From the NCBI GenBank assembly GCA_045863035.1, contig BTUV01000014.1, forward strand, positions 1 through 46,604: DNA of 46,604 nucleotides, written 5' to 3'. A program made the translations under genes and the position numbers. This DNA is from H2-BAC3 sp045863035 (GTDB lineage: Bacteria > Bacteroidota > Ignavibacteria > Ignavibacteriales > Ignavibacteriaceae). Positions 9,601 to 17,995 of this stretch are shown here, in pieces (positions within the stretch are counted from its first letter, which is position 1; each line of letters opens with the position of its first letter). The notes beneath the pieces are model-generated. The model made no database searches, was not told the DNA's origin, and saw only the letters and a list, made by a program, of their open reading frames with translations.

Positions 9601-10052
9601 GCATCCTTGAGCCGGGAGAGATTGCATCACTCGGACTGAAATCAGAGATGGTCGTGCTGAGCAGTTGCAGTTCGGGGCTTGGGGATCCGGATGCAGAAGA
9701 GGGAGTCACCGGCATGAACCGCGCATTGATAGAGGGGGGTGCAAAGAGCGTTATCTCCACTCTCTGGGAAATAAACGATGAATATACATCACGCTTTATG
9801 GAGATGTTTTATGATCACCTTAGTGTAGGGATAACTAAATCAGAAGCATTGCGCAGAACCAGAGCAGATTTTATCAGCCAGGTGAATCCCGATCCATACT
9901 ACTGGGGAGCGTTTGTCCTCTACGGCGCTGACTCCCCCATGCATATTGAGAAGAAGAACTACGTCTTCATAGCATTCCAATATATATCGCTTGGGCTGGC
10001 GGGAATGTTTGTGGTGATGGTTTATATACGGCGGCTAACGAGGAGGAAGTGA
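6663..10052 (+). CDS. Large TPR-CHAT (caspase-like) protein, membrane-anchored
   Basis: This 1129-residue protein begins with a hydrophobic segment (residues 4-18) and ends with a membrane helix at about 1101-1121 followed by RRLTRRK. Basic ends on both sides suggest both termini are cytoplasmic and the body is periplasmic. Residues about 140-600 contain repeated TPR motifs (A..Y..A...Y pattern), and about 850-1095 form a CHAT domain. The CHAT catalytic pair is visible: H958 in HLSAHS and C1002 in LSSCSSGLGD. CHAT proteins are C14/C25-clan cysteine peptidases. Its start follows the anti-sigma stop by 2 bp, implying coupled expression. The TGA stop coincides with the first unit of a heptamer array. 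Inference: it may cleave the neighbouring anti-sigma factor. Confidence 0.88.
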   Translation: MKRTGLLAGFILIIILTSGPHYQSSDKERMQESISSYDEVFEKTVITLRRRNTEEVSLLSARRYKAGFQFAVIRTDSLKKAGDYQAVFDTLDIYFPASPASIVYYEELISTGAGSGNLLLIKNRLDEIRDRPLTPYEEYARGIIMNLRGNIDSAITLFSGIISKQPQLTIVYLRYANALKDKGRYTEAKAALKKFFTADNDDSYLHAEAVLLQGTIAFLEGDYDRSLRYYQQAEKLSDELYDIHTGSRARINQGLVHDIYGEYDPARNLFNKGIEGAKRLKDPELLAYGYSELGVSYSFTSDYPDALGYYQEAITIYLKTGNSLRLSYLYSNRGNLQNAMGNYAGALASYRAGIEASGDAPRPLIQNLTGMADVYVNAGNYTQALKHYHEARQLAKKINDKDLLSSIETGSGSFKLNLGAYEAAEKHFRRALLYTDAKSNPLQSGDIKDKLALALSGQGKTDSAIILLQEAIGTAKKYQDIILLASASQNLAEIYHKEGDGAKALSILAEIRGSVSAEMYPQQLAEAVITEADIHLQAGNAAEAHNLLSNSGIRALLKNNSYLTLSYHSVHTRTLIALGMREDAEKELQDAIAFYERTAQSLIQGSHDIPGLTELAAGMYNAQIQLLNEKGDYKTAFSYLERKNGGSAFRNVISLTLSEKIANPEQLDKLYSLAWTAESEIHTQEKRDSALQLYNSLLAFMSSDKPVITKMLSVLEMQSSLEEDEYIIALHTTEDSSYIYALGRNEFLTRKIKGGANSLKRIKRGISPNYDRRPGSPDFLNRDLFAFDAVAARYLYKHLFGFLNDKLEKGSRLIILPDNVFRDFPFETLVVKSDDENGSFHYEACEFAGERYRFVYTPSYSAYKGLEKINYSKNKTSLLVGNPIVSSSSRGFAERRSIQGNQDGSNTKQFLPLKYSAEEVNSIDNMLDFSTVLTGSFATESRFRELAADASLIHLSAHSSVTRNQPVIYFSGLYDAEHDGILEPGEIASLGLKSEMVVLSSCSSGLGDPDAEEGVTGMNRALIEGGAKSVISTLWEINDEYTSRFMEMFYDHLSVGITKSEALRRTRADFISQVNPDPYYWGAFVLYGADSPMHIEKKNYVFIAFQYISLGLAGMFVVMVYIRRLTRRK

Positions 10053-10139
10053 TTAGTGATTAGTGATTAGTGGCTAGGGGTTAGTGATTAGTGATTAGTG
10101 GTTAGTAAAGAGAATGTACAATGAACAATTTTCAATGAG
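10049..10139. repeat. Heptamer arrays, TTAGTGA then TGTACAA families
   Basis: Nine units of gattagt/ggttagt type start at the CHAT stop codon, followed after a short break by four units of the aatgtac/aatgaac type. The two families follow one another with no unique sequence between. Confidence 0.8.
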
Positions 10140-10154
10140 TAAAATTGTCTGCAT

Positions 10155-10268
10155 TGAACCCACGGAGTGGGTGACATATTTATAGAAACGGAGATACAGC
10201 ACCCCGTCTCCGAAACCCCGAAGGGGTGAAATTGATAGCTGGTAGTTGAGAATTGAGAATTGTTGAGC
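10155..10268. repeat. Two GAAGG-type hairpins plus short heptamer array
   Basis: Hairpins CCCAC-GGA-GTGGG (followed by TGACATATTTATAGAAA) and CCCC-GAA-GGGG (followed by TGAAATTGATAG) match the hairpin family at 2451-2625 and, inverted, at 1-120. They run into units tagttga, gaattga, gaattgt at about 10239-10268. Confidence 0.65.
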
Positions 10269-10406
10269 AGCAGTATATAAGCGAGTTTGGAGTTCAGTAT
10301 CAGATGCGGTTTCGAGGAATAAATCGATTGCTTCGCGGAGATTAGCGTTGGCTTCTTCGACGGAATAGCCCTGGCTTGCAATACCGAGTTCCGGACAATG
10401 AGCCAT
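10266..10406 (-). pseudogene. HicB-family antitoxin remnant
   Basis: About 47 codons from the ATG at 10406 encode the core of a HicB-like antitoxin (AHCPELGIASQGYS, then EEANANLREAIDLFLETA). The usual N-terminal strand of about 15-20 residues is missing; upstream in frame is AT-rich repeat sequence (gatagttgataatgg). Downstream the frame continues only into heptamer repeats and a hairpin. No HicA toxin gene is adjacent. I read it as a gene fragment left between repeat arrays, although a short protein from 10406 could still be made. Confidence 0.6.
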
Positions 10407-10471
10407 TTCAATTGATAGTTGATAATGGAAAATTACAAAAATATCGTAACTAAACTTTAGCAATTAGCTGT

Positions 10472-10507
10472 TTAAAAAAGAAAAGCCCCGGTGACGGGGC
10501 TTTTTTT
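10472..10507 (-). terminator. Rho-independent terminator of the fcl-gmd unit
   Basis: The hairpin GCCCCG-GTGA-CGGGGC (10485-10500) is flanked by A-rich sequence on one side and seven T on the other, so on the minus strand it gives a stem followed by TTTTCTTTTTT. It lies 3-38 bp after the gmd stop. It could act in both directions. Confidence 0.85.
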
Positions 10508-10509
10508 AT

Positions 10510-11628
10510 TCAGAAGCCTTTGCGGCAGACTTTTTCGTAGTCGGCCAATGCCATGATCTTTACGAGATCTTCGAACTTCGTTTGGGCTTTCCAGCCGAGT
10601 TTTTCCTCTGCTTTTTTCGGATTGCCAAGGAGCAGATCAACTTCGGTAGGGCGGTAATAAGTCGGATTGACCGTTACGACTGTCTGTCCAACTTTCAGAT
10701 TATCAAAGGGTTTTACCACCGCATTCGGATATAATGCAATCAGTTCATCCCTCTTTGCTGCATCAATCGAAGCAACCACACCTTTTTCTTTTTCATTCTC
10801 CCCTTCAAAGCGGAGCGCAACACCGAAAGATTCAAATGTATATTTCACAAAATCACGCACGGTATTGGTTTCACCGGTCGCCAGGACGAAGTCCTCAGCT
10901 TTTTCGTAATTAAGGATATCCACCATTCCCTGGCAGTATTCAGGAGCATAGCCCCAGTCACGCTTTGCGTTGAGGTTGCCGAGGGAGAAAGAATCCTGCA
11001 GTCCGCAGATAATCCGTGATGCCGCACGGGAGATTTTCCTGGTTACAAAGGTTTCACCTCTGCGGGGAGATTCATGGTTAAAGAGAATACCGTTGCAGGC
11101 GAATATATCATATGCTTCGCGGTAGTTAACGATGATCCAGTAGCCATAGAGTTTTGCCACACCATACGGTGAACGGGGATAAAACGGTGTTGTTTCGCTC
11201 TGGGGAGTTTCGCGGACTTTTCCGTAAAGTTCACTTGTTGATGCCTGATAAAAGCGGACCTTCTTGAGGCCAACCTCACGGATCGCATCGAGGAAACGAA
11301 GGGTGCCAAGCGCATCCACCTGACCAGTATAGTCAGGCACTTCAAACGATACCTTCACATGACTCTGAGCAGCAAGGTTATATATCTCATCCGGTCCGAT
11401 CTTTTCCAGAAGTCGGTTCATGTTGCTCGTATCAACCAGGTCACCGTAGTGAAGGAACATCTTCTTGTTGAGGATTTCAGGATTGTTATAGAGATGATCA
11501 ATTCGTCCCGTGTTAAATGAACTGCTGCGGCGGATAATGCCGTGCACTTCATATCCCCTCTCAATCAGAATTTCAGCGAGATAACTTCCGTCCTGTCCGG
11601 TTATCCCGGTAATAAGCGCTTTTTTCAT
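10510..11628 (-). CDS. GDP-mannose 4,6-dehydratase
   Basis: This 372-residue short-chain dehydrogenase/epimerase converts GDP-D-mannose to GDP-4-keto-6-deoxy-D-mannose in the cytosol, the first step to GDP-L-fucose and related sugars. The N-terminus has the Gmd signature GITGQDGSYLAE, followed by RRSSSFNT; the catalytic S/T-Y-K set shows as TSELYG and YGVAK. Length is normal. It lies 10 bp downstream of fcl in the same direction, and a strong terminator follows its stop, so fcl-gmd is a two-gene unit making GDP-fucose for the surface polysaccharide. Confidence 0.97.
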   Translation of the reverse strand: MKKALITGITGQDGSYLAEILIERGYEVHGIIRRSSSFNTGRIDHLYNNPEILNKKMFLHYGDLVDTSNMNRLLEKIGPDEIYNLAAQSHVKVSFEVPDYTGQVDALGTLRFLDAIREVGLKKVRFYQASTSELYGKVRETPQSETTPFYPRSPYGVAKLYGYWIIVNYREAYDIFACNGILFNHESPRRGETFVTRKISRAASRIICGLQDSFSLGNLNAKRDWGYAPEYCQGMVDILNYEKAEDFVLATGETNTVRDFVKYTFESFGVALRFEGENEKEKGVVASIDAAKRDELIALYPNAVVKPFDNLKVGQTVVTVNPTYYRPTEVDLLLGNPKKAEEKLGWKAQTKFEDLVKIMALADYEKVCRKGF

Positions 11629-11638
11629 TACGGTGTGT

Positions 11639-12601
11639 TTACCTTTTTATCGTTTCGATATTTTCCAAAAACCATTTGTATGTTCTGCGTATACCCTCCT
11701 CCAGAGAAACAGAACTTTCCCAGCCAAGTTCGTGCAAGCGGGAAGAATCCATCAGTTTCCTGGGAGTGCCGTCCGGTTTAGAGGTGTCGTATATAATCTT
11801 CCCCTGAAAACCGGTGATATCCTTCACCAGTTCAGCCAGGGCGGAGATGGTGACATCCGATCCGGTTCCGATATTAATATGGGTGATATCCTTTCCGTAT
11901 ATATCCTTCGAATCCACATTTTCGAGGAGGAAAGCAAGAGCAGAGGCAAGATCCTCCACATACATAAATTCACGGAGAACAGTACCGGTACCCCAGACCA
12001 TCACATGATCCGAGCCGGCAGCTTTCGCTTCATGGAATTTTCGCATAAGAGCCGGAAGAACATGGGATTTTTCAAGATCGAAGTTGTCACCCGGACCGTA
12101 GAGATTGGTCGGCATTGCAGAAAAGTAGTTACACCCGTACTGGCGGTAATAACTTTCGCAGAGTTTAATGCCGGTGATTTTTGCAATGGCATAGGGTTCG
12201 TTGGTGAATTCCAATGTTCCGGTCAGGAGAGATTCTTCCCTGATCGGCTGCTCGGCAAATTTCGGGTAGATGCAGGAGGAACCCAGGAAGAGGAGCTTCT
12301 TTACACCAACGCGGCGTGACGCTTCGATCAGATTTGCCTCAATCATGAGATTATCGTAGAGGAACTCGCCCCGGTAGATATTGTTTGCCATGATGCCCCC
12401 TACTTTCGCGGCGGCAATGACAACCACTTCTGGACGGGCAGATTCCATCATATCAAATACCTGCTGCTGATTGCGGAGGTCAGCCTCAATCCGGTCAACC
12501 GTTGCCAGATTTGCGTAACCGCGGGAGGAGATTTCCCGCACAATCGCTGAGCCAACCATACCTTTATGGCCGGCAACCATTATTTTTGAGTTTTTATCCA
12601 T
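11639..12601 (-). CDS. GDP-L-fucose synthase
   Basis: This 320-residue extended SDR carries out the epimerisation and NADPH reduction of GDP-4-keto-6-deoxymannose to GDP-L-fucose. Visible marks are the Rossmann motif GHKGMVGSAI (residues 11-20), AAAKVGGI, the FLGSSCIYP catalytic serine region and YAIAKITG with the Tyr-Lys pair. It is the first gene of the fcl-gmd pair, and a divergent lhgO gene begins about 100 bp upstream. Product and context agree fully. Confidence 0.96.
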   Translation of the reverse strand: MDKNSKIMVAGHKGMVGSAIVREISSRGYANLATVDRIEADLRNQQQVFDMMESARPEVVVIAAAKVGGIMANNIYRGEFLYDNLMIEANLIEASRRVGVKKLLFLGSSCIYPKFAEQPIREESLLTGTLEFTNEPYAIAKITGIKLCESYYRQYGCNYFSAMPTNLYGPGDNFDLEKSHVLPALMRKFHEAKAAGSDHVMVWGTGTVLREFMYVEDLASALAFLLENVDSKDIYGKDITHINIGTGSDVTISALAELVKDITGFQGKIIYDTSKPDGTPRKLMDSSRLHELGWESSVSLEEGIRRTYKWFLENIETIKR

Positions 12602-12709
12602 CTGAGGATGATTAATCCGTAATTTTCAAATTCACTGCACAAAATTTACGCAGAAACGGGCTGGTTTTCTACAGTAACATCAGTCCATGACATTCAGACA
12701 GAGAAACTT

Positions 12710-13903
12710 ATGACCTATGATATTACCATAATCGGCGGGGGGATTGTCGGAACAGCCACGGGGATGGCCATCCTCAAAAAGAAACCGTGCAAACTGCTCA
12801 TTCTTGAAGCAGAGGATGTATTGGCAGCACATCAGACAGGGCACAACAGCGGGGTTATCCACTCCGGACTCTATTACAAACCGGGCTCATTAAAAGCGGA
12901 AAACTGCATCACAGGACGGGAGCAGATGTACCGGTTCTGTGAGGAACAGGGTATCCACCATGAGCGATGCGGAAAGGTGGTGGTTGCAACCAGTCAGGAG
13001 GAAATTCCGGCACTCAATGAACTTGAACGGAAAGGAACACTTAACGGCCTAACCGGAATGAAGCGGCTCAAGAAACAGGAGATAAAGGAATATGAGCCGC
13101 ACGCGGAGGGGATCGAAGCTCTTTATATACCGCAGACTGGCATTGTGAACTATACCAAAGTCACCGAAGCGTATGGAAAGATCATTCAGGAACTTGGAGG
13201 AGAAATCAGAACCAACAACAAGGTCAAGGGAATCCTCAACAAAAACAACGAGATAACCATTGAGACGACCGGAGGCAATTACAGTACCAGGTTACTGGTA
13301 AACTGCGCCGGACTTTACTCTGACAGAATCGCAAGAATGTGCGGTACTGATCCGGAGGTAATGATTGTTCCTTTCCGGGGAGAATATTACGAACTTGTAA
13401 AGGAAAAAGAGTATCTGGTCAAGAATCTGATCTATCCGGTACCGGATCCGAGATTTCCTTTTCTCGGAGTGCATTTCACCAGAATGATCAACGGCGGCAT
13501 TGAAGCGGGGCCAAACGCAGTGATGGCATTCCGGCGGGAGGGATATACAAACAAGGATATATCCCCGTACGATATGGCTGAGCTTTTTCTTTACAAGGGA
13601 TTCTGGTCCATGGTAAAAACGTATTATGCCATGGGATGGGAGGAGATGAAGCGGTCATTCAGCAAGGAACTGTTCGTCAAAGCGCTGCAGAAACTGATTC
13701 CGGATATACGGAGCGAAGATGTGCGCAGGTCGGGGGCAGGAGTCCGCGCCCAGGCATTAGACAGAAGCGGAAAACTGCTTGATGATTTCTGCATCAAGGA
13801 GACGAAGAACATGGTGCATGTGCTGAACGCACCGAGTCCCGCAGCGACAGCATCGATTGCTATAGGGGAGAAGATTGCGGAAGTGGTGATTGAGCATCTA
13901 TGA
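12710..13903 (+). CDS. L-2-hydroxyglutarate oxidase
   Basis: This 397-residue FAD-dependent oxidoreductase oxidises L-2-hydroxyglutarate to 2-oxoglutarate, probably passing electrons to the quinone pool. The N-terminal dinucleotide-binding motif is IIGGGIVGTATG (residues 7-18) and the family-specific HQTGHNSGVIHSGLYY follows at about 45-60. C-terminal GVRAQA and NAPSPAATASIAIG are also typical. It is divergent from fcl and unrelated to sugar-nucleotide synthesis, so it looks like a housekeeping gene between cell-surface genes. A heptamer array follows 17 bp after its stop. Confidence 0.94.
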   Translation: MTYDITIIGGGIVGTATGMAILKKKPCKLLILEAEDVLAAHQTGHNSGVIHSGLYYKPGSLKAENCITGREQMYRFCEEQGIHHERCGKVVVATSQEEIPALNELERKGTLNGLTGMKRLKKQEIKEYEPHAEGIEALYIPQTGIVNYTKVTEAYGKIIQELGGEIRTNNKVKGILNKNNEITIETTGGNYSTRLLVNCAGLYSDRIARMCGTDPEVMIVPFRGEYYELVKEKEYLVKNLIYPVPDPRFPFLGVHFTRMINGGIEAGPNAVMAFRREGYTNKDISPYDMAELFLYKGFWSMVKTYYAMGWEEMKRSFSKELFVKALQKLIPDIRSEDVRRSGAGVRAQALDRSGKLLDDFCIKETKNMVHVLNAPSPAATASIAIGEKIAEVVIEHL

Positions 13904-13920
13904 AACCTGTAGGATGCTTA

Positions 13921-13953
13921 AGGAATTATGAAGTATGAATTATGAAGTATGAA
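13921..13953. repeat. Heptamer array, TTATGAA family
   Basis: Units aattatg, aagtatg, aattatg, aagtatg, aac lie in the gap between the convergent lhgO and galE genes. The rest of this 159-bp gap shows CCCCCT...AGGGGG (about 14015-14041), a possible weak hairpin without a T-run. Confidence 0.7.
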
Positions 13954-14062
13954 CAAAAAACTGTGATCTTTAGCAGGAAGTGAATTAGGAATTAAAGAAA
14001 ACTCACCCCATTAATCCCCCTCTATGAAAGCGTAAAAGGGGGCGAGAAATTTCAATGATTCG

Positions 14063-15046
14063 CTATTTTGCTTTGGGGATATACAAGGGCAGCATGGTGG
14101 AGATGATGGTTTCGATGTCAGAATGCTGCGGGGTCCAACCGAGGAGGCGGGTAGCTTCGGAGGCATCGGCTATTAGGGCTGCGGGATCTCCCTCACGGCG
14201 GGAGGTGACTTCGTAATTTAAAGGCAGACCAGATATATCAGCCGCGGCTTTTATCACTTCAAACACACTGTAGCCCTTCCCTGTCCCCAGATTCAGGGTC
14301 AGATTCACCCGGTTCTTTTCCAGATAGTCCATTGCAAGAATGTGAGCCGATGAAAGATCGGACGGATGTATATAGTCACGAATGCAGGAACCGTCGGGGG
14401 TGTTATAATCATCACCAAAGACCATCAGTTTTGAACGGATTCCGGCAAGGGTTTCCAGCACAACCGGCAGAAGATTTGCTGTTCCTACTTCCCTCTTGGT
14501 CACTCTTCCTTTGACATCATATCCGGCTGCATTAAAATAGCGGAGGAGGGCAACATGGATTCCACGGATCTGAGAAAGCCAGGCAAGGTTCTGTTCCAGG
14601 GAAAGTTTGGTGAAACCGTAATAATTGATCGGATTTTTGGGTGCCGCTTCGGAAACAGGGATGGATTCAGGAGTACCATAGACAGCAGCCGTGGAGGAAA
14701 AGATTACTTTACGGATTTTCAGATCCTTCAGAAGGGAGAAAAGATTCAGGGCTCCGGTGATATTTTCCAGCATATATACCTCGGGAATTTCCATAGACTC
14801 CCCTGCAGCTTTCTTCGAGGCAAAATGGAAAAGGGTGTCAAATTCCCTTCCCCTTAGAATATCTTTCAAATCCGGAGATTTCAGGTCTGCCTCAATCAGT
14901 TCAACTCCGGCGGGAATGTTTTCCCGGAATCCGGTTGACAAGTTATCAAGGACGGTTACTTTATAACCAAGTTCAGTAAGGTCGTGGACGAGGTGGGAAC
15001 CAATATACCCGGCGCCACCGGTTACCAGTATAGATGATTTGTGCAT
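14063..15046 (-). CDS. UDP-glucose 4-epimerase
   Basis: This 327-residue extended SDR interconverts UDP-glucose and UDP-galactose (possibly the GlcNAc/GalNAc pair). The NAD motif GGAGYIGSH is at residues 10-18, the catalytic SSTAAVYG region and YYGFTK Tyr-Lys pair follow, and the C-terminal GTGKGYSVFE is typical. It is transcribed alone, with lhgO convergent on one side and repeats on the other. It would supply galactose-type precursors to the adjacent polysaccharide genes. Substrate range cannot be decided by eye. Confidence 0.95.
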   Translation of the reverse strand: MHKSSILVTGGAGYIGSHLVHDLTELGYKVTVLDNLSTGFRENIPAGVELIEADLKSPDLKDILRGREFDTLFHFASKKAAGESMEIPEVYMLENITGALNLFSLLKDLKIRKVIFSSTAAVYGTPESIPVSEAAPKNPINYYGFTKLSLEQNLAWLSQIRGIHVALLRYFNAAGYDVKGRVTKREVGTANLLPVVLETLAGIRSKLMVFGDDYNTPDGSCIRDYIHPSDLSSAHILAMDYLEKNRVNLTLNLGTGKGYSVFEVIKAAADISGLPLNYEVTSRREGDPAALIADASEATRLLGWTPQHSDIETIISTMLPLYIPKAK

Positions 15047-15073
15047 TAGTTAGATTTTGTTATTCAATATGGC

Positions 15074-15110
15074 AAATTAGTAATTAGGAAGTAGTAATTA
15101 GTAATAAAAA
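15074..15110. repeat. Heptamer array, TTAGTAA family
   Basis: Units aattagt, aattagg, aagtagt, aattagt, aat lie upstream of galE. The remaining gap to 15263 is AT-rich and shows no gene. Confidence 0.65.
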
Positions 15111-15263
15111 TAATGGGAAAAAACCTTGCCACGAATACACGAATAAAAAATAATTTTTAAACAAAAAGAGGGGGGTTATGGCGAAAAAGGGGGTATTTGT
15201 TTACCTTTTCTTTACCATGCGAATTTTAGCTATTTTCGCAGTTTTCAGGAATTTCAGGAAATT

Positions 15264-15662
15264 ATGTACAGTAATTATGTAATCAAGGAATTCATCATCC
15301 TCCGGGCGGAGGGGAAGACATTACTACAGTGTCAAAAGAAACTGGATATTTCGAAACCGACTCTTGTCAAGTGGAATCAGAAATACAAGGAGGAGATTCG
15401 AAAGCAGCAGATTATGAACCAGGCGCAGTTGTACGCAAAGAAACTGACTGAGCAGGAGGAATCAATTCTCTTTAATGCAAAGCAGATTCTCTGGCTCAGA
15501 AAATCGAATTTTTCAGAAACCGAAAAGAATCTGCGGATACGGACTGTTCTGCGGGATCTAGAGAAATTCTTCGGAAAGGAAATAACTGGGGTGAAACTGA
15601 ATTATTCGACGAAGAAAGAAACGATAAGTGAAATAGGGATAGAATTCAAAAATGAATTATGA
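15264..15662 (+). CDS. Small helix-turn-helix protein of unknown role
   Basis: This 132-residue protein has a helix-turn-helix-like stretch at about 12-45 (EGKTLLQCQKKLDISKPTLVKW, resembling the DNA-binding part of terminase small subunits and transposase N-termini). The C-terminal half is charged and helical. I do not recognise a specific family. No other phage or transposon gene is near, and it stands alone between heptamer arrays. Its TGA stop lies inside the first unit of a TTATGAA array (peptide end KNEL), so its original C-terminus may be altered. It is probably real because of its clean start and non-repetitive coding sequence. Confidence 0.6.
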   Translation: MYSNYVIKEFIILRAEGKTLLQCQKKLDISKPTLVKWNQKYKEEIRKQQIMNQAQLYAKKLTEQEESILFNAKQILWLRKSNFSETEKNLRIRTVLRDLEKFFGKEITGVKLNYSTKKETISEIGIEFKNEL

Positions 15663-15900
15663 AATTTGAATTATGAAGTATGAATTGGAGGAGTAAAGTT
15701 GAGAAGGGATATAAAAGCAGTGGTTAGTGACTGGTGGTCAGTGACTAGGAGAATAATTAGGAATTAGGAGTTAGTAATTAGTAAAAAATAATGAACAATT
15801 TACAATGCAATTAGTGGTTAGTGACTGGTGATTCGTGATTAGTAATCCGCCACAGCGGAGGGATTAGTAAAAAAATCAATGTACAGTGAGCAATTTACAT
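15649..15900. repeat. Mixed heptamer arrays with an embedded palindrome
   Basis: A TTATGAA array (15649-15691) is followed by TTAGTGA/TCAGTGA units (15716-15753), TTAGGAA/TTAGTAA units (15755-15785), ACAATTT units (15790-15808), again TTAGTGA units (15808-15843) and ACAATGT units (15876-15899). A small palindrome, TCCGC-CACA-GCGGA (15846-15859), sits between units. The whole gap before the dehydratase gene is repeat. Confidence 0.75.
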
Positions 15901-15911
15901 GGAAGGGAAAA

Positions 15912-17831
15912 TCAGGAGATGCGGGGGGCGTCTTCCCAGTTGTATTCGGGGATGAAGTTTTTGATGAGGGTTTTCAGATGTTCGCTATCCCCTTTTAATG
16001 CCATTTTGTGTAATTCGCCGACAAACAATTCCAGTTCGCCGTTAATAATCTGACTCGAATTCTTCGCAAAGAATATCTTTTCATGCTCGGTGCGTTCGTA
16101 GTTTTCTTCCGTCAGGAATAATTCTTCGTACAGTTTTTCTCCGGGACGGAGACCGGTATATTCTATACGGACATCAATATCTTCCCGAAGGCCGGAGAGT
16201 TTGATCAGATCACGGGCAAGGTCAACGATCTTAACCGGCTCACCCATGTCAAGCACATATATCTCTCCACCTTTGCTTAATTCCGATGCCTGCAGAACCA
16301 GTAATACTGCCTCCGGAATGGTCATAAAGAAGCGCCGTATATCCGGATGGGTGATGGTAATCGGACCACCATAATCAAGCTGCTTACGGAAGGTATTTAT
16401 AACACTGCCCCGCGAGCCAAGAACATTTCCAAACCGGACAGCACAGGCATTTAATTCCGTTTTATTTGCATAGGAGAGAACCAGCATTTCAGCGAGACGC
16501 TTGCTCGCTCCCATGATGCTTGTCGGGTTAACCGCCTTATCCGTTGAAATCAGGACGAAGTTTGAGGTTTTATATTTTGCCGCTGATTTCAGAAGGTTGA
16601 GCGTACCAATGACATTATTGCTGATGGCTTCAGCAGGATTATGTTCCATCAACGGAACATGTTTATGAGCGGCTGCATGGAATACAATATCGGGAGCAGA
16701 TTCGCTGAAGATGTGCTGAACACGGTTATTATCCCGGATATCAACAATACGGGATATAATTTCCGGACGGGGCTGTCCTCCGTTCATTTTTCCCAGACGG
16801 AAGAAAAGCTCCTGTTCAATTTCAAAAACAGAGTTTTCACCATGTCCAAGAATGATAAGCTTTGAGGGTCGGGCTTTAAGTATCTGACGGCAAAGCTCAC
16901 TTCCGATTGAACCTCCCCCGCCAGTAACCAGAATAGTTTTCCCGCGCATGAAGGAATTAACCGATTCAGTGTCAATCACCACAGGAGTACGGCGGAGCAA
17001 GTCTTCTATCTGCACCTTACGGATATTATCCAGCCGCACATTGTAATTGAGCATTTCCTCAAGACCCGGGAGTGTAAGGGTTTCAATCCCAATTTTTTCG
17101 CAGTTCTTAAGAATCTTTCGAATGCTTTTACCCTGAGCGGAGGGGATAGCGATAATCACCCGGGATGCATTTGTTGCCTGAACCACCTCTTCAAGCTGAT
17201 TCACCCGACCCATGACCTGAACACCACGGATGCGGATGCGGAGTTTATTTTCGTCATCATCTAGAAATGCAACAGGGTGCATATTCAGGTTATTATTCCT
17301 CTGCATCTCCTCAACAATCGCCGTTCCGCCCAGACCTGCTCCGATCACAATCGTCGGAATTTTTCTCTGATCGGGTTTATTCATCCTCTGGTTTGCACGC
17401 TCAACCAGACGGATACTGAACCGAGCAGTGGCAACAAAAAATCCGGAGAGGATAGAATCGAGCAGGGAGAAAGAGTAGGGAAGATTTTCCATCCCCAGTG
17501 AAGGAATCTTGCGGAGAATCACAAAAACAATCAACTGAACAATCGTTGCATTCATCCCAATGAAGAGAAGCTGGGCAAGCTCATCAATACTGGCTGTTTC
17601 CCAGTATCTCCGATAAAGCCCCAACAGCCAATACACAAGCATCTTCACGAATGTGAACAACAAAGTAGCCGAAATAAGACCCTGCAGCTCAATCCCGGAG
17701 AAGGGGATATCCCCGTCAAAGCGAAGCATATAAGCCAGCAGGGGGGTAAACAGGAGGAAGAGGAAGTCTATCAGGAAGAAGTGGCCTGAACGAAGGTCCT
17801 TCATGAAAGAATAGAGAAATCTTACAGGCAT
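15912..17831 (-). CDS. Membrane UDP-sugar 4,6-dehydratase, WbpM/PglF/CapD family
   Basis: This 639-residue protein has four N-terminal membrane helices (about 15-130), a first nucleotide-binding domain (GAGLGGTAIVEE near 165-180), and a C-terminal SDR dehydratase domain (GGGGSIGSEL near 305, STDKAVNPTSIMGASKR near 430). In this family a Met replaces the catalytic Tyr, as in the SIMGASK motif here. The reaction is UDP-GlcNAc to a 4-keto-6-deoxy product, the precursor of QuiNAc, FucNAc or bacillosamine-type sugars. It stands alone, with heptamer repeats downstream. Full length and intact motifs make the call firm; the exact product sugar is not known. Confidence 0.94.
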   Translation of the reverse strand: MPVRFLYSFMKDLRSGHFFLIDFLFLLFTPLLAYMLRFDGDIPFSGIELQGLISATLLFTFVKMLVYWLLGLYRRYWETASIDELAQLLFIGMNATIVQLIVFVILRKIPSLGMENLPYSFSLLDSILSGFFVATARFSIRLVERANQRMNKPDQRKIPTIVIGAGLGGTAIVEEMQRNNNLNMHPVAFLDDDENKLRIRIRGVQVMGRVNQLEEVVQATNASRVIIAIPSAQGKSIRKILKNCEKIGIETLTLPGLEEMLNYNVRLDNIRKVQIEDLLRRTPVVIDTESVNSFMRGKTILVTGGGGSIGSELCRQILKARPSKLIILGHGENSVFEIEQELFFRLGKMNGGQPRPEIISRIVDIRDNNRVQHIFSESAPDIVFHAAAHKHVPLMEHNPAEAISNNVIGTLNLLKSAAKYKTSNFVLISTDKAVNPTSIMGASKRLAEMLVLSYANKTELNACAVRFGNVLGSRGSVINTFRKQLDYGGPITITHPDIRRFFMTIPEAVLLVLQASELSKGGEIYVLDMGEPVKIVDLARDLIKLSGLREDIDVRIEYTGLRPGEKLYEELFLTEENYERTEHEKIFFAKNSSQIINGELELFVGELHKMALKGDSEHLKTLIKNFIPEYNWEDAPRIS

Positions 17832-17995
17832 ATCAGCAGAGATACCCCTGTTTTATCATCAGAGGAGCAGATGAGAATTTTTTCAAGCCGGCTTTATCTT
17901 CCATTAAGCAGCATGCCACAAATACAAAAACGTGAATTATTTTCAGATCTCAAATATGCAAAAAAGTGTTTTACCAAAAAGGGGGAAAATGCATT

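Noticed and set aside
5127..10052. Type III-E CRISPR (gRAMP with TPR-CHAT and sigma factor)
   Set aside because: No gRAMP/Cas7-11, Csx30-like or repeat array is present; only the sigma plus TPR-CHAT logic is similar.
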